DNA of 64,000 bases, taken from contig JAFLEF010000005.1 in NCBI GenBank assembly GCA_017309115.1, forward strand, positions 124,001 through 188,000. The letters run 5' to 3'. Every line of letters starts with the position of its first letter. The first letter of the stretch is position 1. The stretch comes from Verrucomicrobiota bacterium. GTDB taxonomy: Bacteria; Verrucomicrobiota; Verrucomicrobiia; Limisphaerales; UBA9464. Of this stretch, positions 41,729 to 49,916 are shown in pieces. Both the position numbers and the translations under genes were made by a program. The notes under the pieces are model-generated. The model made no database searches and had not been told where the DNA came from. It worked only from the letters and a program-made list of their open reading frames with translations.

Positions 41729-42217
41729 ATGAAACCTCCTGTCAGCCCGATTCCCGCCGGCTATCACTCTATTCACGCTTACCTCACCGTCCGCGATGCG
41801 GGCCGAGCCATCACCTTCTATCAGGAACTATTTGGCGCCATCGAGGTGGTTCGTCTGACCTTTCCAGGAACCGACGCGGTCATGCACGCTGAACTCAAGG
41901 TTGGCGATTCGATCGTGATGTTGGGTGAGGAGGCCCCGCAGATGAACGTGCACTCGCCGCTCAAATTCGGGGGTTCGCCGGTCAGCATGATGCATTATGT
42001 GACCGATGTGGATGCCCTGTTTGCCCGGGCGATTTCGGCTGGATGCACCCCGATCTTCCCGCCGTCGGATATGTTTTGGGGCGATCGTTTCGGCAAGTTT
42101 GTGGATCCGTTTGGACATGTGTGGGGCGTGGCGACGCACATCGCGGATCCAACGCCGGAAGAGATGGAAGCCGGAGCCCGGGCCATGGCGGGCCCGCCGG
42201 ATGACGCGAAGCCGTGA
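41729..42217 (+). CDS. VOC superfamily protein (PhnB/glyoxalase-like)
   Basis: A 162-residue protein started at ATG 41729 (a TTG at 41708 is an alternative). It has the paired beta-alpha-beta-beta-beta modules of the vicinal-oxygen-chelate fold: H-A-Y-L-T-V-R-D-A-G-R-A-I-T-F-Y in the first and V-T-D-V-D-A-L-F-A-R-A in the second, ending with G-D-R-F-G-K-F-V-D-P-F-G-H-V-W. This is close to the PhnB/YycE-like group, whose members include small detoxification enzymes and antibiotic-resistance proteins. Metal ligands cannot be settled by eye. Substrate unknown. Confidence 0.88.
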   Translation: MKPPVSPIPAGYHSIHAYLTVRDAGRAITFYQELFGAIEVVRLTFPGTDAVMHAELKVGDSIVMLGEEAPQMNVHSPLKFGGSPVSMMHYVTDVDALFARAISAGCTPIFPPSDMFWGDRFGKFVDPFGHVWGVATHIADPTPEEMEAGARAMAGPPDDAKP

Positions 42218-42328
42218 GCCGGGGCTCGGCGGTTGGAACCGCGAATGACGGCCTAGGATCGGAAATTCTCCGTTCGCCGGTTCCCACTGGTGAAGGCGGT
42301 CGGAATGCGGTGACATGGCGGCGAGGCT

Positions 42329-43564
42329 ATGAACCTGCTCGTCGTTTTTCTCGTGCTGGTCTTCGCGTACAGCCTCCTTTCCGGGGCGCTGGAGCGGAGC
42401 CCGTTGACTGGGCCTATCTTCTTTACGTCCTGCGGACTCCTGCTGCCGGTGGTCTTTCCCACCCTGCCGGTCTCGGTGGGAGGACGATCCTTCTTCCTGC
42501 ATGTCGCCGAAGTGGGCCTGGTGCTGCTGTTGTTTACCGATGCGAGTCGGACCAACGGGAAGATGTTGCGTCAGTTGGGAAGCCTACCGGTTCGCCTGTT
42601 GAGCACGGGAATGCTCCTGACTCTGGCCTTGGGAACGGTGTTGGCCCGGGTGGTATTTCCTCAGTTGTCCTGGGCTGAGGCGGGAATTCTCTCCGCGATT
42701 CTGGCTCCGACCGATGCCGGGCTCGGCCAGGTGATCGTGAGCAGTCTGGACGTACCGACGCGCATTCGACAGGCGTTGAATGTTGAAGCGGGTCTGAACG
42801 ATGGGTTGTCGGTACCGTTTCTGATGTTCTTTTTGGCCTTGGTCCAGGAGCACGGATCGGAGGGAGGCGGGCTGATGAAGTTCATGATGGAGCAGCTTGG
42901 CTACGGGGCCATGATCGGCGCGGGCATTGGAGGGATGGGTGGGATGCTGATCGGTTGGGCGCATCGGCGGGGCTGGACGGCCGAAGCGGCGCAATCTCTG
43001 GCAGTGGTGGCTTTGCCGTTGTTGTGTCTCTTGGTGTCCCCACACGTGGGAGCGAGCATGTTCATTGCAGCATTTATGGCCGGGCTGCTGGTGCAGTTCG
43101 GATTCCCGGAGGTGGCCAGGCACAGTGCCGAATTCGCCGAAGGCTGGGGTCAGCTCTTGAACTTCTCGGTCTTCTTTTTCTTCGGCTTCGTAGTCGTCCG
43201 GGAACTAGGCCAGATCACTGGGGCGGCCGTCGTTTATGCCGTCCTGAGTCTGACCGTGATCCGGTTGGTACCGGTGGCCATCGCGCTGTGGGGGACCCGA
43301 CTGAGTCGGCCGACCGTTGTGTTCATGGGCTGGTTTGGTCCCCGGGGTCTGGCTTCATTGGTGTTGGCGCTAGTTTACCTGGAGGAGGAGACCCGCGCCG
43401 GAGGCGAGTCCACGGTGCGCTTGGCGGTGATGGTGACCGTGCTGTTGAGCATCTTCTTGCACGGAATCTCGGCCCAGCCCGGGATCCGACTTTACGCCCG
43501 GAGCCTGGCGCAGCTACCGGCCTCCGCTCCGGAACATCAGGACGAAGTGGTGGCGACGCGTTGA
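42329..43564 (+). CDS. Cation:proton antiporter (CPA1/NhaP-like)
   Basis: A 411-residue polytopic protein with about 12 hydrophobic helices. It matches the sodium/proton exchanger fold: the helix 4-5 region reads I-L-A-P-T-D-A-G-L-G, and the following N-V-E-A-G-L-N-D-G-L-S-V-P contains the Asn-Asp ion-binding pair of CPA1 antiporters. The later W-F-G-P-R-G-L-A-S-L block is also typical of NhaP-like proteins. It should exchange Na+ or K+ for protons at the inner membrane. No regulatory TrkA domain is attached. Confidence 0.9.
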   Translation: MNLLVVFLVLVFAYSLLSGALERSPLTGPIFFTSCGLLLPVVFPTLPVSVGGRSFFLHVAEVGLVLLLFTDASRTNGKMLRQLGSLPVRLLSTGMLLTLALGTVLARVVFPQLSWAEAGILSAILAPTDAGLGQVIVSSLDVPTRIRQALNVEAGLNDGLSVPFLMFFLALVQEHGSEGGGLMKFMMEQLGYGAMIGAGIGGMGGMLIGWAHRRGWTAEAAQSLAVVALPLLCLLVSPHVGASMFIAAFMAGLLVQFGFPEVARHSAEFAEGWGQLLNFSVFFFFGFVVVRELGQITGAAVVYAVLSLTVIRLVPVAIALWGTRLSRPTVVFMGWFGPRGLASLVLALVYLEEETRAGGESTVRLAVMVTVLLSIFLHGISAQPGIRLYARSLAQLPASAPEHQDEVVATR

Positions 43565-43643
43565 GTCCGCCCGGGGCCAGTAGGAGGTTCCCGGGGTGAC
43601 TTCCACTCGCGTTCCGGCGCGGTGCCAACGGCCTTGGGCCGGC

Positions 43644-46600
43644 TCAGTATGGCTGGCGGACGATGACCCGATAGAATCCGGAGACATCCTGCCCGAGGAG
43701 CGGCCCGATGATGATTGGGCCGTCGGTCGTAGGCCAAACGGTCTGCAGAACTTCCCAGTCGGTCAGACCAACCGTGGCGCGTCGTTGCAGCTGATAGACT
43801 CGGGACGACAAAGCATCGATGACGACCTGGCCGTCCACGATGCGCAGCCGGAGGGCGCTGGCCGCGTTGTTGGCGGACGTGCCGGCCTCGAATTCCTCGG
43901 CGGCGGTCCAGCCATCGCCGTCGAGGTCACTGGTGGCGTCGGCAGCATTGCTGGGATTCGAACCGGTCGCGGTTTCGACGGAATCGGGAATGCCATCCCG
44001 GTCCCCGTCGGCCTGCAGCGGCAATTCGATGACCAACGAACTCGATTTCTCAGAGGCACCCGTTTCTTGAATCACAACCGAAAGCGGATTGCTTAGGTTG
44101 GTCGACACCAGGTTCAGGTCGAAGCTGAGCGTGCCATTCACTGGAATCGAAATGACTCCCGAGCGGGTGGCGCCCACGATCGGATCGTACTCCGCGGTGA
44201 AGATCGCACTCTTCATCTGAAGCGTGCTAACCCCGTTGGCGGGCACCGCGGCGAGCGAGACGGGGGATGAGGCGATACCGGAGTGGCGCAGTTCCAGGCC
44301 CATGCGATAGGGCTGGCCAACCACTCCGGGAACCTCCGGGATCCAGCCGAGCGCTTGGTTGCTGAACCGGGGTTGGATCAAGTGCAGTGAGAACTCGCTG
44401 ACGCAACGTCCATGAGCGCCGGCCCGGTATGAGGCTACAATGGCTTCGGAGGTGAGGGCCTGGCGGTAGACCTGGACTTCATCCAACTCGCCTTGGAGAT
44501 AATCGCTGGCCACTTGGCTGGCGGGTTCGCCCAACCGGAAGGGAGCGTCCGAGCGGAGATCTCCTGGGATCGGCTGGCCGGAAATGACTGCCCAGCGTCC
44601 GTCCAGACTGCCGAAGTGACTCAAGTTGCCACCGCGGCCCACGGCCACATGGTGCCATTTCTCGTCCCGGAGGTCCGTGTTGCTGACGATCCAGTCGGTG
44701 GTCCTCGTCCCGTCTCCGGTCCGGAGGACGAGAATTCCGTTGGTGACCACAACGGCGTAACCTTGGATGAAGGAATCCACGATCCGGTGTTTGCTCAGGA
44801 CAGTATGATTTTGACGGGAGTTTCTCGGCAGACGGACCCAGAACTCGAGGGTGAAGGGTTGATCCGCGGCGAAATTCAGAAGCGGATGGTCGGCGACCTG
44901 AAGGGCGGCGTTGGTGCCGTTGAATTCAAACCCGCCATTCACCCGACCGAGAGCGGTATAGGTCAGACCTTCGGTCGGTTCGCCGACCAGACCGTTGACC
45001 AAGCTGTTGGTGGAGTCGCCTTTCCACCACGCGGCCAATTCCGCCGGGACCGCAGCGCAGACAGCGGAGAGCTCCTGGGTGACTGAGGCGGTGTTATTGA
45101 GGAGGTTGAACTCCAGCGGTTCGGCCGTGAGGCTCACGGTTGAGACCACGTTGGTCGGGAACGTCGCACTGAAGGCGGACGCTTGACCTGCCGGAGTGTA
45201 GACCAGGGTGGCTCCGGACTGTCCGGGAATGGAGCCGAAGTTCACCGTCACCCGGGTTTGCTGTCCGATTCCCGGCGAGAATACGGTCGTTCGCGTGGCG
45301 GTTCCTTGGGACAGAGTTGGGGCGGGGCCGTCGTCATTGTGGCCGCTGTAAGCCGACCCCAGGTTGAGCACGGCCGTGACGTTGGAAGCCGTCGAGGCAC
45401 CGAGGTTGGTCACCACCATCAGGAACTGCGACGAAAAGCGGGGCGCAGTCAGGAGGGGCATGGCCGTCAACTCCACTTTGAGGTCTTCCACCACAGTCAT
45501 CGGGAACGGGGTGCTCAGGCCACGGTGACCGTTGCCATCATCAGCCAATAAACGGACCGCTGGTCCATAGCCCCGAATGGTCAGCGGACCGGTCCAGCGG
45601 CCGTCAACAAACGCGGAGGCGGTGTTGGGTACGACTTCCAAGGGAACGGAGTCGGTGAACGGAGTTACGAATCCGGCGTTAACCCGACCGAGATTGAGCG
45701 AGCCGTCCCGGAAAAATTCCCAGTCGGCGAGGCTCCTCGAATTGCGGGCAAGGTGCGGAACTCGGCGGTAGCCGGTGCTGTTGGAAAGGGCCGGAGCCAC
45801 GGAGGGGCCTGACCAGTCGTCCGCCCGAACCTGGACCGGGATGTAGATTTCTTCGGGTTGGGCGCGGTCAGCAAGGAAGGCGTCGCCAATGCTTCCGAAC
45901 GGATCCACCAGGAGAACGCCGATTCGTACGTCCCGGGGATCTTGCGGGGTGCCGCGATCCGCCCAGGAAACCGTCTGCCCCAGGCGGAAGTTCGGATACG
46001 CTCCCGTGCCACTACCGGCGGCAATCACAAACACGCCGCCCGCCGGCACCACGGTGTCCACCGGCAATACGAGTGAGGCTCGAGGGGCGGGCCAACGGGA
46101 GGAGTCATAGAACGCCACGGTCCAGCCGCTGAGATCCACCGGACTGGTGGTGACATTCTGCAATTCCACCGTTGCGACGGGACTGACCGCGACTTCAGTG
46201 AACACGACTCCGCTGGGGCGACCGTTCCCGGCAAAAGCCTGGAGGGAGACCACGCTATTGAAGTTGGACACCACGGTTCCCTGGCTGTCGAGAGCGCGTA
46301 GGGACGCGGTAAACGGAGCGCCGGCGGTGACGGCCGTCGCAGGTGTCTCCCAGGAGAATTGGGCGACTTGGGAGATCAACCCGTCATCGTTGAGGATGGT
46401 TCCCGACGGCGGCGGAGTGCCAGCCCGAGGGAGGGTGAGTCCGCTCTCCTGGCTCAGGCTGAGAAAGAACAGTTCGTTTGGTTCGATGGACGAATCTCCA
46501 TTGACGAGCACTTCCACCACTTGGTTGGTCTGGCCCGGAGCGAAGGTCAAGGTACCCGAAGCGGCCACGAAATCAGTCGGCGCCCGGGCGGAGTCATTCG

Positions 46601-49600
46601 TGGTGGCAAAGAAGAGGCTACTCTCGAGGTCCGAGGGACGATCGAGCTGAAATCGGAAGGAAAACGGCGTCGGGCCACTGTTGCCTTCGTTCGCCTGAAC
46701 CGACACGACCGAGAGTACCGGCCGCGGATCGGCGCTGACGATCGTGACCACGGCGTTGGTCTTGCCCGGGACCGCTCCGCCCACCGGAGTGAGCACCACG
46801 CGGAAGGTCTCATCGGCCTCAAAGATGCCATCGCCGTTGATGGTGATTGGGATGTGCCGGCTGACCGTTCCCGGCGGAAATTCCAAGCGACCGGTAACCG
46901 GCACAAAGTCCTTATCGGCAACCGCACTACCGGCCACGGTCACGTAATCCACCAGGACCGTTTTGGTGCTGATGGCATTGAGGGCGACTTCCAGTTCCGC
47001 GATGGCCGGTTTTCCACCCTCTTCGGTCACCGTTAAATCCTGAACCAGTCCGACCGCCAGGGCCCGGACATCCAGCGTCGATTCGAAGCGGTTGTTAGCG
47101 AGTGTCAGCTCCGATTCCGCGCGCCCGACGGTGGCGGTTAGGGGATAAATACCCTCGATCAACGGACGGAAGACGACGGTGACGACCGCGTTGCTGCCGG
47201 CGGGGATGGTTCCGAGAGAACCGCGGAGGAAGCCGGCCAGGTTCTGAACCGTTCCCTGGGACGAGGTGACCGACTGGAACTGCATGCCGGGCGGCACGGC
47301 GTTGGTGAACGTGACCGCCGTGGAGTCGCTGCCGATGCTGGTGATAACAAACCGTGAGGTGAAGTCTTCGTCGAGGGCGACGGGTCCGCCGGCGGTCGAG
47401 GTGATCAACAGATCTTCGACACACTTCGGAGCACCGCCACTGGAGGCCAGGGTGGCTATTTCCGACGCGCTGAGAGTCCGGTCGTAGAAGGAGATTTCGT
47501 CGAGGTCGCCCAGGAAACCGTTCCGACCGGAACCTGGAAGTCCGCCCAAGAAGTAGGGCAAGTCCAACGGAATGCTCTCCGCAAAAGTCCTGGTGTCGCC
47601 CAGTTGCCCGTCGCGATAGAAGCGGACCTCGGTCGGCGTGCGAACCAGCGCGACGTGGTGCCATTGTAGGTCGTCGATACGAACTCCGGATTCGACGCCC
47701 GCGATGTCGGTTCGGCCGAAGGAGAGGTTCCCGTTGTTGACCAACTGGAAGTTCCAGCCGCCGGCATCGGCACCCAGAATGCTGCCCGCGCCACCCCACA
47801 AGGTGGCGGTGCTGAGGGAGGCACGTCGGATCCAACCTTCAATGGTGAACTCGGATCGCTGCAGGGCAGCCACCCCTCCCAGACTCACCCCGGAACCCGC
47901 TTGGCCATTGAGTCGGAGGGCGGTGCCAATTCGTCCGGGAGTGTAACTCAGCCCATTCGTCGCCAATGCGTCCCGACCCGCGATGGTATCCACCGCATTG
48001 CTCTCACCGCGCCACCAAGCGGTTAGCTGTGTGGGAGAGGGAATGCAGGCAGGCCGCACAAGAAAAGAGGCAGAGGCGGAGATTGAATTGTCGTCGTCAG
48101 GGATGCTAGCCGACGCCCTTATCTGATAAAGACCGGTGGTGGTTCCCAGAAAGCGGACCGTAATCTCTGCAGGTGCGTCTTGTGTAAGGGAGTCGGCCGA
48201 GAATGTGAGCACGGTTCCCGCAGACGTCTCGACACTGTCGATCGTACCAATGGAGGTAGTTGCACTGGTGACCACCAACCCAGTAGGCAAGAGGTTAGTA
48301 ACGGTTACGGGGACTGGGTTGGTCGAGCTGGTGGCCACCCTTAGCAGATAAGAGACGGGAGTATCGCGGACCACTTCGTTGGGAACTTCGGCAAATCTAA
48401 GCTGAATTCGGGATAAACACTTCCCGAAACTGCCAGCGGCCCAAATCGAATCGATTTCCTCGGGAAAGAGCGGGCGATTATAAATTGAGACTTCATCGAT
48501 GGAACCGATAAACGAATAGTTGAGCCCATTGATTAGGGTTGGATTTGCGCCGATGGCAAACGGGCCGCCAAAGGTGAAGGCGGACCCGATCGTACCCACT
48601 TCGCGGAGTACGCCATCGACGTAGAATCTTAGGTTTGAGGCGGACTTCGTGACTGCCACGTGGTGCCAATTCAAGTCGGTGATCAGCCTAGCGGTGTCAT
48701 AGCGGATGATACCCACGTGGCTAACCGACAAGTTTCCCTCGTGCAGGAAGGCAAGGGAGTATCCTCCAGAATCCGAGGAGAACAGGCCCGCCCCGGCCTC
48801 GGAGTCAGAAGTACGATCCATTCGGTCCCGCTTAACCCACATTTCAATGGTGAAGTCCTGTAAGTGGAGCGCCTCTGTGTTCGGAATCAGTACCCGCTGG
48901 GCTCCACCTCCGAACTTGAAGCCTTGGTTGACGAACCCATCGCTGTAACTGGCACCGCCACTCAACGAGCCGTCAGCGTCGCCAAATTGATCTTCGGCCG
49001 TACTGTCGCCGCTCCACCATGCGACCAACCCTTCCGGTGGGGGCACACAGGAAGTAGCCAGCGGGCGGATTAGGCTCAGCATTTCTGATGCTGAAAGCGC
49101 CCTTGGATAAAACCCCAATTGATCCAGATCGCCCCAGAATGCGTATCGATTGGCATCAAACTCAACGCCCAAGCCGCCCAAGGCAAAGGGGCCGGTGAAT
49201 TCGTAAGAAGCTGATGTGGTCGTTGAACCGACCGATCTTCCGTCGATGTAGAAGGTCAGAACGGAACCGTCCTTGGTTAGGGCGACATGGTGCCACTCCA
49301 AATCATTCACCCGCCCGTGAAGACTGGAGTTTTCCTTACCAATCCAGCTGTGGAAGAGCGATCCGTCGGCAGCCATACTGAGGGCGAAAGCGCCGCTAGA
49401 ACCGGCAAAAATGGCAGCGATGCCCGAAGGATTTTGCGACGCGCGCGTGGTATCCCGTCGGCGAACCCAAGTCTCAACGGTAAAGTTCTGCACTGCGAAA
49501 CGAGGGTCCAGTGGCAATTGGACAAAGTTGCCATCCTCCAGGCGGATCGCATTTCCCGACTTTCCGTCAACGAAGACGGATTCCGCAGCGGAAACTCCAA

Positions 49601-49757
49601 CCAGTCCCGTCACCTCCTCCACAAGGTTAGATTCGAACTGGAAGTTGGCCGTGATGCCGGAGGGTTTTGGCTGATTTTCTCCCCAGAGGGTTGAGGTGAA
49701 AAGAAGCATCAGGATTAGGAACTGACCCAACGAAGGAAATCGTGACGGATAATTCAT
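43644..49757 (-). CDS. Giant secreted LamG/DUF11/Calx-beta protein
   Basis: A 2037-residue exported protein, started at ATG 49757 (Met17 of a longer frame) where a signal peptide begins. In order: LamG domain 1 (about 39-231), LamG 2 (237-447), a DUF11-like domain (450-570), LamG 3 (571-779), another DUF11-like domain, two Calx-beta domains (about 900-1110), a lamin-tail-like domain (E-L-Q-N-V-T-T-S-P-V-D-L-S-G-W), a DUF11-like domain, LamG 4 (about 1555-1775) and, near the C-terminus, thrombospondin type 3-like calcium repeats (D-G-D-R-D-G-I-P-D-S and D-L-D-G-D-G-W). LamG 2-4 each open with Cys and A-W-W-x-G-x-S and close with a second Cys. Probably a surface or extracellular carbohydrate-binding adhesin. 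Confidence 0.87.
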   Translation of the reverse strand: MNYPSRFPSLGQFLILMLLFTSTLWGENQPKPSGITANFQFESNLVEEVTGLVGVSAAESVFVDGKSGNAIRLEDGNFVQLPLDPRFAVQNFTVETWVRRRDTTRASQNPSGIAAIFAGSSGAFALSMAADGSLFHSWIGKENSSLHGRVNDLEWHHVALTKDGSVLTFYIDGRSVGSTTTSASYEFTGPFALGGLGVEFDANRYAFWGDLDQLGFYPRALSASEMLSLIRPLATSCVPPPEGLVAWWSGDSTAEDQFGDADGSLSGGASYSDGFVNQGFKFGGGAQRVLIPNTEALHLQDFTIEMWVKRDRMDRTSDSEAGAGLFSSDSGGYSLAFLHEGNLSVSHVGIIRYDTARLITDLNWHHVAVTKSASNLRFYVDGVLREVGTIGSAFTFGGPFAIGANPTLINGLNYSFIGSIDEVSIYNRPLFPEEIDSIWAAGSFGKCLSRIQLRFAEVPNEVVRDTPVSYLLRVATSSTNPVPVTVTNLLPTGLVVTSATTSIGTIDSVETSAGTVLTFSADSLTQDAPAEITVRFLGTTTGLYQIRASASIPDDDNSISASASFLVRPACIPSPTQLTAWWRGESNAVDTIAGRDALATNGLSYTPGRIGTALRLNGQAGSGVSLGGVAALQRSEFTIEGWIRRASLSTATLWGGAGSILGADAGGWNFQLVNNGNLSFGRTDIAGVESGVRIDDLQWHHVALVRTPTEVRFYRDGQLGDTRTFAESIPLDLPYFLGGLPGSGRNGFLGDLDEISFYDRTLSASEIATLASSGGAPKCVEDLLITSTAGGPVALDEDFTSRFVITSIGSDSTAVTFTNAVPPGMQFQSVTSSQGTVQNLAGFLRGSLGTIPAGSNAVVTVVFRPLIEGIYPLTATVGRAESELTLANNRFESTLDVRALAVGLVQDLTVTEEGGKPAIAELEVALNAISTKTVLVDYVTVAGSAVADKDFVPVTGRLEFPPGTVSRHIPITINGDGIFEADETFRVVLTPVGGAVPGKTNAVVTIVSADPRPVLSVVSVQANEGNSGPTPFSFRFQLDRPSDLESSLFFATTNDSARAPTDFVAASGTLTFAPGQTNQVVEVLVNGDSSIEPNELFFLSLSQESGLTLPRAGTPPPSGTILNDDGLISQVAQFSWETPATAVTAGAPFTASLRALDSQGTVVSNFNSVVSLQAFAGNGRPSGVVFTEVAVSPVATVELQNVTTSPVDLSGWTVAFYDSSRWPAPRASLVLPVDTVVPAGGVFVIAAGSGTGAYPNFRLGQTVSWADRGTPQDPRDVRIGVLLVDPFGSIGDAFLADRAQPEEIYIPVQVRADDWSGPSVAPALSNSTGYRRVPHLARNSRSLADWEFFRDGSLNLGRVNAGFVTPFTDSVPLEVVPNTASAFVDGRWTGPLTIRGYGPAVRLLADDGNGHRGLSTPFPMTVVEDLKVELTAMPLLTAPRFSSQFLMVVTNLGASTASNVTAVLNLGSAYSGHNDDGPAPTLSQGTATRTTVFSPGIGQQTRVTVNFGSIPGQSGATLVYTPAGQASAFSATFPTNVVSTVSLTAEPLEFNLLNNTASVTQELSAVCAAVPAELAAWWKGDSTNSLVNGLVGEPTEGLTYTALGRVNGGFEFNGTNAALQVADHPLLNFAADQPFTLEFWVRLPRNSRQNHTVLSKHRIVDSFIQGYAVVVTNGILVLRTGDGTRTTDWIVSNTDLRDEKWHHVAVGRGGNLSHFGSLDGRWAVISGQPIPGDLRSDAPFRLGEPASQVASDYLQGELDEVQVYRQALTSEAIVASYRAGAHGRCVSEFSLHLIQPRFSNQALGWIPEVPGVVGQPYRMGLELRHSGIASSPVSLAAVPANGVSTLQMKSAIFTAEYDPIVGATRSGVISIPVNGTLSFDLNLVSTNLSNPLSVVIQETGASEKSSSLVIELPLQADGDRDGIPDSVETATGSNPSNAADATSDLDGDGWTAAEEFEAGTSANNAASALRLRIVDGQVVIDALSSRVYQLQRRATVGLTDWEVLQTVWPTTDGPIIIGPLLGQDVSGFYRVIVRQPY

Positions 49758-49916
49758 ACGAAGACTCTGAATCAGGTGTGTCAGGAAGTCGGTTCTGAGC
49801 GGCAAGGCTTAGATTCGAAATCAGAGGTAAACACTGTGCAGGCGGCAGCGCCGGTGCAAGGGTTCATTTGTCCACAGCGACTCTTCGCTGTTCCTCGCCT
49901 TGCCGTTCTCGTCCGA

